Below, piece by piece: positions 24,076 through 33,256 of a stretch of 64,000 bases of DNA (positions are counted from its first letter, which is position 1; every line of letters begins with the position of its first letter). A program made the translations under genes and the position numbers. The DNA comes from JANYCO01 sp035535995 (GTDB lineage: Bacteria > Bacteroidota > Bacteroidia > Cytophagales > Cytophagaceae), in contig DATLOZ010000020.1 of assembly GCA_035535995.1 (NCBI GenBank), positions 1 to 64,000 on the forward strand, read 5' to 3'. The notes below the pieces were generated by a model, which ran no database searches, was not told the origin of the DNA, and saw nothing but the letters and a program-made list of their open reading frames with translations.

Positions 24076-25188
24076 ATGCAGCATTCCGATCGTATTGTAT
24101 CAGTAGATTTTCTGCGCGGGCTTACCGTGGCGGCTATGATCCTGGTTAATAATCCCGGAAGTTGGAAATTTATTTTTCCTCCGCTTGAACATGCTGCCTG
24201 GAATGGTTGTACACCTACTGATCTCGTATTTCCATTTTTTCTTTTCATCATAGGGATTTCCATTTGCTATTCGCTGAGCGTTCCTAAAATGTCTACCAGC
24301 AACCAAAGTGAATTGGTAATTAAAATTATTAAACGAAGCCTGATCCTGTTTTTGATCGGTGTTTTGCTGAATATCGGTTTGGAAACCACTTTCTCCAACT
24401 TCCGCATTCCTGGCGTGCTACAAAGAATTTCCATTGTATTTTTAATTTCTGCTTTATTATTTTTGAAAACTTCCCTGCGTACGCAAATAATTGTAACGGT
24501 AAGTATACTGGTCAGTTATTGGTTAATAATGACATTCATTCCCGTACCGGGCATAGAAGCCTCAACTCTTGAGAAGGATACAAATCTCAGCGCCTGGTTG
24601 GATCATCAGGTGTTGAAAGCACATGTGTGGCGTTACACGCGTACTTGGGATCCTGAAGGAATTCTCAGCACATTGCCTGCTATTGCTTCTTGCCTGATTG
24701 GTGTGCTCACAGGTACATGGCTAAAAAGCGATTGCAGCCGGGAAGAAAAAAATAACGGGTTATTTGTGACCGGGAATTTATTCATCGTTGCAGGTCTTTT
24801 CTGGGGATTGTTTTTCCCAATCAATAAAAGTATATGGACCAGCTCTTATGTACTTTATACTTCCGGCATAGCGCTTAATGGACTAGCCCTTTCTTACTGG
24901 TTGCTGGATATAAAGGGATATAGAAAATATACTTCTCCATTCCTGGCTTTTGGTTCTAATGCTCTCACGGCTTATGTGGCTTCAGAATTTCTGGCGAAAA
25001 TAATTTATACTATACAGATCAGTTTTCGCGGAACAAAAATTTCTGTGAAAGAAGCTTTGTTCGAAAGCCTTTCCCTGCCAGGATTAGACCTAAGGTTTCT
25101 ATCGCTGCTGCTAGCGATTGTGTGGGTATTGCTGATTGGCTGGTCGGTAATGGAATTGTATAAAAGAAAAATATTTATAAAAGTATAG
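24076..25188 (+). CDS. HGSNAT-like membrane acyltransferase
   Basis: A 370-residue protein with about ten transmembrane helices. The start RIVSVDFLRGLTVAAMILVN and the block PPLEHAAWNGCTPTDLVFPFFLFIIGIS, with a conserved His in the EHAAWNG loop, are typical of the family of heparan-alpha-glucosaminide N-acetyltransferase and its bacterial relatives (DUF5009/DUF1624). These move an acetyl group from cytoplasmic acetyl-CoA to a glucosamine across the membrane. The next gene makes acetyl-CoA and an amino-sugar cluster follows, which is compatible but not proof. Confidence 0.85.
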   Translation: MQHSDRIVSVDFLRGLTVAAMILVNNPGSWKFIFPPLEHAAWNGCTPTDLVFPFFLFIIGISICYSLSVPKMSTSNQSELVIKIIKRSLILFLIGVLLNIGLETTFSNFRIPGVLQRISIVFLISALLFLKTSLRTQIIVTVSILVSYWLIMTFIPVPGIEASTLEKDTNLSAWLDHQVLKAHVWRYTRTWDPEGILSTLPAIASCLIGVLTGTWLKSDCSREEKNNGLFVTGNLFIVAGLFWGLFFPINKSIWTSSYVLYTSGIALNGLALSYWLLDIKGYRKYTSPFLAFGSNALTAYVASEFLAKIIYTIQISFRGTKISVKEALFESLSLPGLDLRFLSLLLAIVWVLLIGWSVMELYKRKIFIKV

Positions 25189-25237
25189 AGCACAACATAA
25201 CTACATAAATTTAATTAACCTATAAAACTGAATTTCT

Positions 25238-27148
25238 ATGTCAAACAGAATCAGATCTTTTGAAGAGTATAAAAAAGAATATCAATACAGTGTAGAGAAG
25301 CCAGAAGAATTCTGGGCGGAGAAAGCATCCTATTTTACATGGAGAAAAAAATGGGATAAGGTATTGGATTGGAATTTTGAAAAAGCAGAAACTAAATGGT
25401 TCATCGGAGGTAAACTAAATATCACAGAAAACTGTCTCGACAGACACCTAGCTACAGAAGGCAATCACGTGGCCATGATCTGGGAGCCGAATGAGGTAAA
25501 TGAAAAAGAAATAAAACTCACTTATAAAGAACTGCACAGCAAAGTTTGTCAGTTTGCTAATGTACTCAAGGCAAAAGGTGTAAAGAAAGGTGATCGTGTT
25601 TGTCTTTATATGCCTATGGTACCAGAGCTGATGATCGCTGTATTAGCATGTGCCCGTATCGGCGCAATTCACTCTGTAGTGTTCGCAGGATTTTCCGCCA
25701 GCGCTCTTGCCGACAGGATCCAGGATGCAGAGATGTCTGTAGTGATCACGTCTGACGGGGCTTACAGAGGTGCCAAAGCAATGGGTGTGAAAAAGATCGT
25801 AGACGAGGCATTGGAAAAATGTCCGCAGGTAAAAACGGTGATTGTTTACAAACGCACAGGCGAAGAGCAAAAAATGATTGCCGGTCGCGATAGCTGGTGG
25901 CATGAAGAGATTGTAAAAGTAAACGATCAATGCCCGGCTGAAGAAATGGATGCGGAAGATCCTTTGTTTATTCTATATACTTCCGGTTCTACAGGCAAAC
26001 CAAAAGGTGTGCTGCATACTACAGGAGGTTATATGGTATATGTAGATTATTCTTTCCGGAACGTATTCCAAACTGATCCCGACAGCATCTACTGGTGTAC
26101 TGCCGACATCGGCTGGATAACCGGGCACTCTTACCTGACTTATGGTCCGCTGCTCTCGGGCAATACTACTATTGTATTCGAAGGCGTGCCTACTTATCCT
26201 GATGCAGGAAGATTCTGGCAAGTGATCGACAAATATAAAGTGACGCATTTCTACACCGCGCCTACTGCCATCCGCTCGCTGATGGGCTTTGGACTGGATC
26301 CCGTCAAACCATACAAGTTGGATTCTCTCAAAGTGCTTGGTTCTGTGGGAGAGCCGATCAACGAAGAAGCCTGGCATTGGTATGATGAAAACATCGGGAA
26401 GAAAAAATGCCCGATCGTAGATACCTGGTGGCAAACAGAAACGGGAGGAATTCTTATTTCTCCGCTGGCAGGCATTACAGTCACAAAGCCTTCTTACGCT
26501 ACACTACCGCTTCCGGGTGTGCAACCAGTGATTGTAGACAACGATGGAAATGAACTAAAAGGAAATGGTGTGGAAGGAAATCTTTGTATGAAATTCCCTT
26601 GGCCTTCGATCATCCGCACCACTTATGGCGATCATGAGCGCTGCCGTCAGAATTATTTTTCTACTTATAAAAATATGTACTTCACCGGCGATGGTTGTAA
26701 ACGCGACGAAGACGGCTACTACAGGATCCTGGGCCGTGTAGACGATGTGATCAATGTGTCGGGCCACAGAATGGGTACCGCGGAAGTCGAAAATGCTATC
26801 AACGAGCACGAAGATGTGATTGAATCAGCAGTGGTAGGATATCCGCACGATATCAAAGGACAAGGTATTTATGCCTTTGTGATTTGTGAAAAGAATGATA
26901 AATCTGAAGAAGCGTTGAGAATCGAGATTACTTCTGTAGTAAACAAGATCATCGGTCCGATCGCGAAACCGGATAAGATCCAAATTGTAACCGGTCTTCC
27001 GAAGACGAGGTCAGGAAAGATCATGCGTAGAATTTTGCGTAAAATAGCCGAAGGAGATGTTTCCAACCTCGGAGATACTTCTACACTATTGGATCCGGGA
27101 GTAGTGGAAGAGATCAAGAACGGCGCCCTGGTACCGTTAAAAAGTTAA
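25238..27148 (+). CDS. acs: Acetyl-CoA synthetase (AMP-forming)
   Basis: A 636-residue enzyme of the usual Acs length that activates acetate with ATP and CoA. It contains the N-terminal acetyl-CoA synthetase domain, the AMP-binding P-loop YTSGSTGKPKGV near residue 247, the acetate pocket DTWWQTETGG near 394, YFTGDGCKRDEDGYY with the hinge Asp, and the C-terminal PKTRSGKIMRRILRKIA with the lysine normally controlled by acetylation. It starts 49 bases after the acyltransferase gene, possibly co-transcribed. A strong terminator follows. Confidence 0.97.
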   Translation: MSNRIRSFEEYKKEYQYSVEKPEEFWAEKASYFTWRKKWDKVLDWNFEKAETKWFIGGKLNITENCLDRHLATEGNHVAMIWEPNEVNEKEIKLTYKELHSKVCQFANVLKAKGVKKGDRVCLYMPMVPELMIAVLACARIGAIHSVVFAGFSASALADRIQDAEMSVVITSDGAYRGAKAMGVKKIVDEALEKCPQVKTVIVYKRTGEEQKMIAGRDSWWHEEIVKVNDQCPAEEMDAEDPLFILYTSGSTGKPKGVLHTTGGYMVYVDYSFRNVFQTDPDSIYWCTADIGWITGHSYLTYGPLLSGNTTIVFEGVPTYPDAGRFWQVIDKYKVTHFYTAPTAIRSLMGFGLDPVKPYKLDSLKVLGSVGEPINEEAWHWYDENIGKKKCPIVDTWWQTETGGILISPLAGITVTKPSYATLPLPGVQPVIVDNDGNELKGNGVEGNLCMKFPWPSIIRTTYGDHERCRQNYFSTYKNMYFTGDGCKRDEDGYYRILGRVDDVINVSGHRMGTAEVENAINEHEDVIESAVVGYPHDIKGQGIYAFVICEKNDKSEEALRIEITSVVNKIIGPIAKPDKIQIVTGLPKTRSGKIMRRILRKIAEGDVSNLGDTSTLLDPGVVEEIKNGALVPLKS

Positions 27149-27200
27149 TTAATCCAACTTATAAGATTTATTAAGCTTATAGGTGGATTTCAAAAATACC

Positions 27201-27240
27201 AAACCTCCAAGGTCTCTGAAAACCTTGGAGGTTTTTGTAT
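27201..27240 (+). terminator. Rho-independent terminator of acs
   Basis: AAACCTCCAAGGT at 27201-27213 pairs perfectly with 27222-27234 with an eight-base loop, followed by a T-rich tail. Confidence 0.88.
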
Positions 27241-27767
27241 TTTCTAATTTCAGCTAATTTTTTCAAAAGTTACACGCCGGTAAAAACGGTTCAAAACAAC
27301 TTTGTATTCTTTTTCAATTCAGTACTCAAAATTTAAAATTCAAAATATCTCCTCTCTTCTCCCCAAATTATTATACCCTTTAAGCCTTTTATATAATTTT
27401 TTTCTTCAGGTGTATTATAATGGAATATGGTTTCCATAAATAGCGTTTTTTTGAAAATTTAAATGTTTTTTAAGTAAATCAAAGCGATATTTCCATAGTA
27501 ATTTTAACGTTATTTTAATACCTCCAAACGTGAAAATATTTGGAATTTATGTTTACAGATAGAAGGTAAATTTTAATTTACTATCAGAGTAAGGGGCAAA
27601 GGGCCTAAAACGAGAAATCTGAAGGATTTCCTTAAAAAGGCGAAAGAGGCTTATTTATTACATCGGAAATATATAAACCCTTGAATACAAGATGGACGTA
27701 TATCTAAATAAGGATAACCGTTCGTTGGAATAGTTATAGAACAACTAGAAAATAAAATTCAAAGAAT
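27241..27767. other. Long AT-rich leader region before nagB
   Basis: About 530 bases with no gene. The 27575-27665 part is purine-rich and could be transcribed leader, but I see no known riboswitch, clear hairpin or promoter. The length suggests regulated expression of the amino-sugar gene. Confidence 0.4.
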
Positions 27768-29705
27768 ATGATTATGGACAAAAACGTATTGAGCTCAGAA
27801 CCGTCACTAGCGGTTAACAGGTTTGAAAAGATCTCTACCGAGATTTTTGCAAATTCTGAGCAAGGTTCCAAAGCAATTGCGAGAGAGATAGCAGATTTGA
27901 TCAGAAGTAAGCAGAAGGAACTAAAACCTTGCGTTTTGGGACTGGCAACAGGTTCTACTCCTAAAAAAGTATACGCCGAGCTGATCCGCTTGCACCGTGA
28001 GGAAGGACTTAGCTTTAAAAACGTCGTAACATTTAATCTTGACGAATATTATCCAATGGAGCCAGATGCGCTGCAAAGCTATGTACGCTTCATGGAAGAA
28101 CAACTTTTCAACCACGTAGACATTCCGAAAGAAAATTACAACATCCCTAACGGAACATTGAAATTGGAAGACATCCCCGCTTACTGCAAAGAATACGATG
28201 CAAAGATCGAGGAGTTTGGAGGATTAGATCTGCAATTATTGGGAATCGGTGGCAACGGACATATCGGGTTCAACGAACCAGGTTCATTGATCAACTCACG
28301 CACAAGGTTGATAGCGCTGGATCACTCTACCAGAGCCGCTGCGGCAGGGGAGTTCCAGGGGTTAAGCAAAGTACCTAAAAAAGCGATCACGATGGGAATA
28401 AGTACCATCATGCAAGCTAAAAGAATTATCCTGATGGCTTGGGGCGAAAGCAAGGCAAAGATAGTGAAGACCGCAGTAGAAGGGCCCATCGTAGATACAG
28501 TGCCTGCTTCTTATTTGCAAAATCATAGCAATACCGCTTTCGTGATCGACCAAGCCAGTGCTACAGAGCTTACACGCGTAAACACCCCATGGCTCATTGA
28601 TTCAGTGACATGGGATAAAGCGATGATCAAAAAAGCAGTTTGCAAACTTTCACTGCAACTGAACAAGCCTATCTTAAAGCTGACCAACAAAGATTATAAC
28701 GACAACGGGATGAGCGATCTTCTTGCTCAGCACGGAAATGCATACGACATCAACATCATCGTTTTCAACGACCTTCAGCGAAGCATCACCGGATGGCCAG
28801 GAGGAAAACCAAATGCAGACGATAGCACACGCCCTGAGAGAGCGCTCCCTGCTTCCAAACGCGTGATCATTTTCTCTCCACACCCTGACGACGATATCAT
28901 CTCAATGGGAGGAACTTTCCAACGTCTGCAGGATCAGGGACACGATGTACACGTAGCTTACCAAACTTCGGGAAACATTGCCGTGACAGATGATGAAGCG
29001 CTACGATTTGCAGGTTTTGTATGCGAGTACAATGAGAAGTTTGGCATCAACAATACAGAAGCCAACAAGATCTACCAAAAAGCGATCGATTTCATTCACA
29101 ATAAAAAAACATCTGAAGTAGATATTCCTGAAGTGCGCTACATCAAAGGCCTGATCAGGGTGGGAGAGGCGAAGGCTACTTGCCGCTTTGTAGGCAACGG
29201 AGAAGCGAAAGCACATTTTCAAAATCTTCCTTTCTACGAAACAGGCAAAGTGCAGAAAAACCCTCCGGGAGAAACAGATATCAAGATTACGATGGACCTG
29301 ATCGAGCAGATCAAACCACATCAGATCTTCGCTGCTGGCGACCTGGCTGATCCACATGGTACACACAAAGTTTGTCTTGACATCGTCTTTGAAGCGTTGA
29401 GAAGATTAAAAGACAAAGACTATATGAAAGACTGCTGGGTATGGCTTTACAGAGGCGCCTGGGCAGAATGGGATATCAACGAAATTGAAATGGCCGTGCC
29501 CATGAGTCCTGACCAAGTATTGAAAAAAAGATTTGGGATCTGGAAACACCAATCACAAAAAGACGGTGTGGTATTCCAGGGTACAGACTCAAGGGAATTC
29601 TGGCAACGCGCAGAAGAGCGCAACAAGACTACTGCTGAATTGTACAACAAGCTAGGTCTCGCAGAGTATGCGGCGATGGAAGCTTTTGTACGCTATAAAT
29701 TCTAA
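27768..29705 (+). CDS. nagB: Glucosamine-6-phosphate deaminase fused to PIG-L/LmbE-type deacetylase
   Basis: A 645-residue fusion. Residues ~20-290 are NagB: LATGSTPKKVY, TFNLDEYYPM with the catalytic Asp, and GIGGNGHIGFNEPGSL with the catalytic His and Glu. Residues ~365-620 are a PIG-L/LmbE Zn-dependent deacetylase: SPHPDDDIISMGG (HPDD about 371-374) and ADPHGTHK (about 527-534) supply the metal ligands. The pair could deacetylate N-acetylglucosamine 6-phosphate (or a related amino sugar) and deaminate the product to fructose 6-phosphate in one protein. Such fusions are known in Bacteroidota. The ATG at 27774 is an alternative start. Confidence 0.92.
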   Translation: MIMDKNVLSSEPSLAVNRFEKISTEIFANSEQGSKAIAREIADLIRSKQKELKPCVLGLATGSTPKKVYAELIRLHREEGLSFKNVVTFNLDEYYPMEPDALQSYVRFMEEQLFNHVDIPKENYNIPNGTLKLEDIPAYCKEYDAKIEEFGGLDLQLLGIGGNGHIGFNEPGSLINSRTRLIALDHSTRAAAAGEFQGLSKVPKKAITMGISTIMQAKRIILMAWGESKAKIVKTAVEGPIVDTVPASYLQNHSNTAFVIDQASATELTRVNTPWLIDSVTWDKAMIKKAVCKLSLQLNKPILKLTNKDYNDNGMSDLLAQHGNAYDINIIVFNDLQRSITGWPGGKPNADDSTRPERALPASKRVIIFSPHPDDDIISMGGTFQRLQDQGHDVHVAYQTSGNIAVTDDEALRFAGFVCEYNEKFGINNTEANKIYQKAIDFIHNKKTSEVDIPEVRYIKGLIRVGEAKATCRFVGNGEAKAHFQNLPFYETGKVQKNPPGETDIKITMDLIEQIKPHQIFAAGDLADPHGTHKVCLDIVFEALRRLKDKDYMKDCWVWLYRGAWAEWDINEIEMAVPMSPDQVLKKRFGIWKHQSQKDGVVFQGTDSREFWQRAEERNKTTAELYNKLGLAEYAAMEAFVRYKF

Positions 29706-29765
29706 GGCATTACATACCGGAAGATCCGGAACGAACCAATTAGTTAACATAAACCAATCAAAATT

Positions 29766-30377
29766 ATGAATCACCTAATCAATCTTTATCTGTCCAGAAA
29801 CCTGGGAGAAAAAATGCTGGGTTGCCTGATCGGCGAAATCGTCAGAACTTCTAATTTTGACAAATACACACAAGGAATTATCGACGGCATCGAGCTCAAT
29901 AAAAAGATCGCCTTGTTTGTAAAAGATCATCCTGTATATGAAAGAAGCCGTGCCAAGCTGAATCCTAAATATTCCAAACACTCTTCCAAGATCATCGACA
30001 TTTTCTACGATCATTTCCTGGCGGCCAACTGGAGCAAGTATTCCAACGAATCGCTGGAGCAATTTGCGAAAGAGAGTTATCAGTTCATCGAAGACAATCA
30101 CAACATTCTTCCCTATAAATTGAGAAAGCTGATTGCTGTGATGATCAATAACAACTGGCTGGTAAATTATTCGAGCGTACAAGGCGTACACAGCTTCATG
30201 AGAGAGATCACCCGCAGAGATACGTTCCAGACCAACCTGGAATATTCACTGGAAGACCTGATCAATCATTATAACGAATTCAAGGCAGACTTCGAAGAGA
30301 TCTTCCCTCAGATGATCCAGCATGTACAGGAATTAATCCATTCGGAAGAGCTTGTATTGCAAGAAGTTTACAGATAA
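29766..30377 (+). CDS. AcpH (acyl-carrier-protein phosphodiesterase)-like protein with degenerate active site
   Basis: A 203-residue helical protein whose length and layout follow AcpH: MNHLINLYLS at the start, DHFLAANWSKYS near 80, and the C-terminal FxxxxFxQM pattern. AcpH removes phosphopantetheine from ACP. Here the expected N-terminal histidines are Asn/Tyr/Arg, the usual ADF/GDF near residue 24 is GEI (Glu for Asp), and the HRxID block is NKKIA. Only YDHFL is fully kept. It is therefore a divergent relative that may not hydrolyse ACP. It sits 60 bases behind nagB and before a sugar transporter, so it is likely co-transcribed with amino-sugar genes. Confidence 0.75.
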   Translation: MNHLINLYLSRNLGEKMLGCLIGEIVRTSNFDKYTQGIIDGIELNKKIALFVKDHPVYERSRAKLNPKYSKHSSKIIDIFYDHFLAANWSKYSNESLEQFAKESYQFIEDNHNILPYKLRKLIAVMINNNWLVNYSSVQGVHSFMREITRRDTFQTNLEYSLEDLINHYNEFKADFEEIFPQMIQHVQELIHSEELVLQEVYR

Positions 30378-30409
30378 AATCTAAAATAATTTTGATATTG
30401 GTTTAATCT

Positions 30410-30448
30410 ACAACGACTTAGTCTTGAAGGCTAAGTCGTTGTCATTTT
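30410..30448 (+). terminator. Rho-independent terminator after the AcpH-like gene
   Basis: ACAACGACTTAG at 30410-30421 pairs perfectly with 30431-30442 with a nine-base loop, followed by CATTTTTA. It ends the nagB unit before the transporter gene. Confidence 0.88.
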
Positions 30449-30567
30449 TATAGAAAATATATTTACTTCAAAGTATGGAGATAAAGGCTTTAATATTAAA
30501 TTAGCATGATTTTCTTTAACGGAAATCAGAAAAATCTAAGTCTTTAACTAATTAATAGAAGTAAAAT

Positions 30568-31860
30568 ATGGCAGGAGTTTCGTCAAAGCCCGGTTTAAAT
30601 GAAGTAAAACTGGAAGAAGGAAAGAATTATACCGTACCGTTGATGGTGCTCACAAGCTTATTCTTTATGTGGGCGGTGGCGACTAATTTAAATGATATTT
30701 TAATTCCTCACCTTAAAAAAGCTTGCGACCTGACTGACTTTCAATCGTCGCTGATTCAATCCGCTTTCTTTGCCGGATATTTCTTATTGTCTTTGCCAGC
30801 TGGTAGAATCATTACAAAAGTAGGTTATAAAAATGGTATCCTCATCGGCCTTAGCCTTTGTGCATTGGGCGCATTGTTGTTCATCCCTGCTGCCGCTACA
30901 CTTACCTTTGGAATGTTCCTATTTGCTCTTTGTGTATTAGCCGGAGGAATTTCTTTTTTGCAGGTAGCTGCTAATCCTTATGTAGCAGTGTTAGGTCCAC
31001 CGGAAACCTCTTCCAGCCGTCTAAATCTTGCACAAGCATTTAATTCATTAGGTGCGACAGTTGGTCCTTATATTGGAGCAAAACTGATCTTATCCAATGT
31101 AGAAAAAACATCTGCTGAATTAGCTGCCTATTCTTCTGATCAATTGGCTGCTTACCGCTTGGCGGAAGCATCAATGGTAAAATTACCTTACCTTGGATTA
31201 GCAGGAATTTTCATTGCTTTGGCGGTCTTCATCTATTTCTCCAACCTGCCTACGATCGTCGAACAATCCAGCGAAGCTTCTACAGCGGAGCATGTTGCTA
31301 AAGGAAGTGCGCTTAATTACTCCAACCTCGTTTTCGGAGTGATCGCAATCTTTGTATACGTAGGTGCAGAAGTAGGCATCGGAAGCTTTATCATTCGCTA
31401 TATGCAATACCTGAAAATACCTGATATCACAGAGCAGTCAGCAGCTTCTTTCATTAGCTATTATATGTTTGGCGCGATGACTGGTCGTTTCATAGGTTCA
31501 GCGCTGATGCAAAAAATCAAACCAAATAAAATTCTTGCCTTCAACGCTTTTGTAGCTTTCCTACTGGTAATATCTTCAGTATTCTCGGTGGGTTATACAG
31601 CGGTGATCCTGGTAGTGTTGGTTGGCTTGATGAACTCTATCATGTTCCCAACTATCTTTACTCTTGCGATCGATGGACTAGGTAAGTTTACTAAAGATGG
31701 TTCTTCTTACCTGATCATGGCGATCGTAGGCGGTGGAATCATTCCTCCGATCATGGGTGCAATTTCTGATAGTTCAAATATTCAAACAGCTTATATCGTA
31801 CCTGCGATCTGTTATTTGTATATTCTTTTCTATGGACTGATTGGCTACAAGAAAAAATAA
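30568..31860 (+). CDS. FucP/NagP-type sugar:proton symporter (MFS)
   Basis: A 430-residue membrane protein with twelve predicted helices. Family traits are SLFFMWAVATNLNDILIPHLKKA in helix 1, with the Asn-Asp pair of FucP, and FLQVAANPYVAVLGPPE in helix 4 with the Asn-Pro motif. FucP-family members carry L-fucose, glucose/galactose or N-acetylglucosamine with a proton. The neighbouring NagB-deacetylase fusion makes an N-acetylglucosamine permease (NagP) the best guess. It has its own promoter region after the terminator at 30410. Confidence 0.9.
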   Translation: MAGVSSKPGLNEVKLEEGKNYTVPLMVLTSLFFMWAVATNLNDILIPHLKKACDLTDFQSSLIQSAFFAGYFLLSLPAGRIITKVGYKNGILIGLSLCALGALLFIPAAATLTFGMFLFALCVLAGGISFLQVAANPYVAVLGPPETSSSRLNLAQAFNSLGATVGPYIGAKLILSNVEKTSAELAAYSSDQLAAYRLAEASMVKLPYLGLAGIFIALAVFIYFSNLPTIVEQSSEASTAEHVAKGSALNYSNLVFGVIAIFVYVGAEVGIGSFIIRYMQYLKIPDITEQSAASFISYYMFGAMTGRFIGSALMQKIKPNKILAFNAFVAFLLVISSVFSVGYTAVILVVLVGLMNSIMFPTIFTLAIDGLGKFTKDGSSYLIMAIVGGGIIPPIMGAISDSSNIQTAYIVPAICYLYILFYGLIGYKKK

Positions 31861-31874
31861 TAGTACGAAAGACT

Positions 31875-31916
31875 AAAAGAAAAGGGATCGAATTTTCGAT
31901 CCCTTTTCTTTTGTCT
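31875..31916. terminator. Perfect 18-bp terminator hairpin
   Basis: The stem 31875-31892 / 31895-31912 pairs without mismatch and has A-rich and T-rich outer ends, so it can stop transcription from both directions. It lies 15 bases after the transporter stop. A further imperfect inverted repeat follows to about 31975, next to the thiL 3' end. Confidence 0.88.
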
Positions 31917-31987
31917 CAAGACTCACACTCATACTCCATACTGACCTACAGCAGGCCAGTGTGGAGTGTGAGAATTTCTTCAAATGC

Positions 31988-33022
31988 TTAGAAGTGTTTC
32001 CATCCCTGTGCCTTAATAGGGAAGCTGTTTCCAGCTTTAGTGATCACATTTACACCAGCGGCAGCATCTTTTAAATAACCGATCGGGGTAATGTTTGGAT
32101 TGTTCCTGATCTTTTCGAAATCCTCTTGCCGGATGGTAAACAATAATTCATAATCTTCGCCGCCATTCATCATCACTGTAAGCGGATCGAGATCAAATTC
32201 GCGCGCTACTTCGTATGTCATCTGGTCAATCGGGAATTTATCTTCGAATAGATCTGCACCGGTGCCGGAAGCCTGGCAAATATGCATGATCTCCGAAGCC
32301 AATCCGTCTGATATATCAATCATAGAAGTAGGATGGATATCTAGTGTAACCAGCTCTTTGAGCACATCAAGTCTAGGTTCTGGCTTCAGCTGGCGTTGTA
32401 CTATATATTCTTTTTCGTCCAGTTCAGGCTGCATATTTGGGTCAGCGAGGAAAGATTGCTTTTCTCTTTCCAATACTTGCAAGCCCATGTAAGCCCCGCC
32501 AATATCGCCGCTGATGCAAACGATATCGTTTGGCTTGCCGCCGCTACGGTATACCACTTTGTCGCGGTCTGCAGTGCCCACCACGGTAATGCCAAGGATC
32601 AGGCCGGCTCTGGAAGAAGTGGTGTCGCCGCCTACAAGATCCACCTGGTAGCGTTCGCAAGCCAGGAGCATTCCCTGGTATAGCTCGTCGATGGCTTCTA
32701 CAGAGAAGCGATTGCTACATGCCAGGCTTACGACGATCTGCTCAGGCTTTCCGTTCATCGCGGCGATGTCGGAAAGGTTTACGGCTACTGCTTTATAGCC
32801 TAAATGTTTTAGGGGAACATAGGTAAGATCAAAATGAATCCCTTCAGTTAGTGTATCAGTGGAAATAAGGAACACTTCTTTTTCATTTTTATCAATCACC
32901 GCTGCATCGTCCCCGATACCCTTGATACTAGTGGAGTTACGAAGTACAGAAGCATTTTTAATCCGCTCTATTAGCCCGAATTCGCCTATTTCATTTAATT
33001 CTGTACGTTGCACGTTATTCAT
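31988..33022 (-). CDS. thiL: Thiamine-monophosphate kinase
   Basis: A 344-residue ATP-dependent kinase that converts thiamine monophosphate to the diphosphate cofactor. GIGDDAAVID near residue 37, the VNLSDIAAMNGKPE block near 82, VGGDTTSSRAG near 135, PTSMIDISDGLASE near 230 and NGGEDYELLFTI near 290 are the conserved ThiL/PurM-type blocks. It stands alone; the other thiamine genes are not here. Start at the ATG at 33022, preceded by AT-rich DNA. Confidence 0.96.
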   Translation of the reverse strand: MNNVQRTELNEIGEFGLIERIKNASVLRNSTSIKGIGDDAAVIDKNEKEVFLISTDTLTEGIHFDLTYVPLKHLGYKAVAVNLSDIAAMNGKPEQIVVSLACSNRFSVEAIDELYQGMLLACERYQVDLVGGDTTSSRAGLILGITVVGTADRDKVVYRSGGKPNDIVCISGDIGGAYMGLQVLEREKQSFLADPNMQPELDEKEYIVQRQLKPEPRLDVLKELVTLDIHPTSMIDISDGLASEIMHICQASGTGADLFEDKFPIDQMTYEVAREFDLDPLTVMMNGGEDYELLFTIRQEDFEKIRNNPNITPIGYLKDAAAGVNVITKAGNSFPIKAQGWKHF

Positions 33023-33107
33023 ATATATATTTAATTTTAAAACGGTCTAATTTTTGTATATTTGCATAAGAAAAACATAAGTCTATAACTGTTTAATCAT
33101 AATTTCT

Positions 33108-33248
33108 ATGAAAAAGATAATTGCTTTAGTTATGTTATTTTCTGTAGTTCTTTTTACTACTGATTTTACTCCACGTAAAAGTAAAAAATGTAAAGAGAAT
33201 AGCAAGAAAGTAAAAAAAATGAGAAAGTCTGGACAGCTTAAAATGTAA
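33108..33248 (+). CDS. Tiny secreted basic protein (46 aa)
   Basis: The frame is MKKIIALVMLFSVVLFTTDF, then a basic tail with KCKENSKKVKKMRKSG. A signal peptide or membrane anchor covers about residues 1-19. The mature ~26 residues include one Cys and about ten Lys/Arg. A TATATTTG (-7 type) box lies at 33057-33064 upstream. The adjacent small gene encodes a similar C-K-x3-K-K-x-K-K tail, so the two look like distant paralogues. No family recognised; too short for most gene finders. Confidence 0.6.
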   Translation: MKKIIALVMLFSVVLFTTDFTPRKSKKCKENSKKVKKMRKSGQLKM

Positions 33249-33256
33249 CTTGAGTG

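Noticed and set aside
27241..27767. Possible riboswitch upstream of nagB
   Set aside because: No recognisable glmS-type, TPP, cobalamin or other aptamer core was seen; only AT-rich and purine-rich sequence.
31920..31975. Imperfect inverted repeat ACTCACACTCATACTCC / GGAGTGTGAG near thiL as a separate mobile element
   Set aside because: It lies next to a perfect terminator at a convergent gene end, so a second terminator for thiL is the simpler reading.
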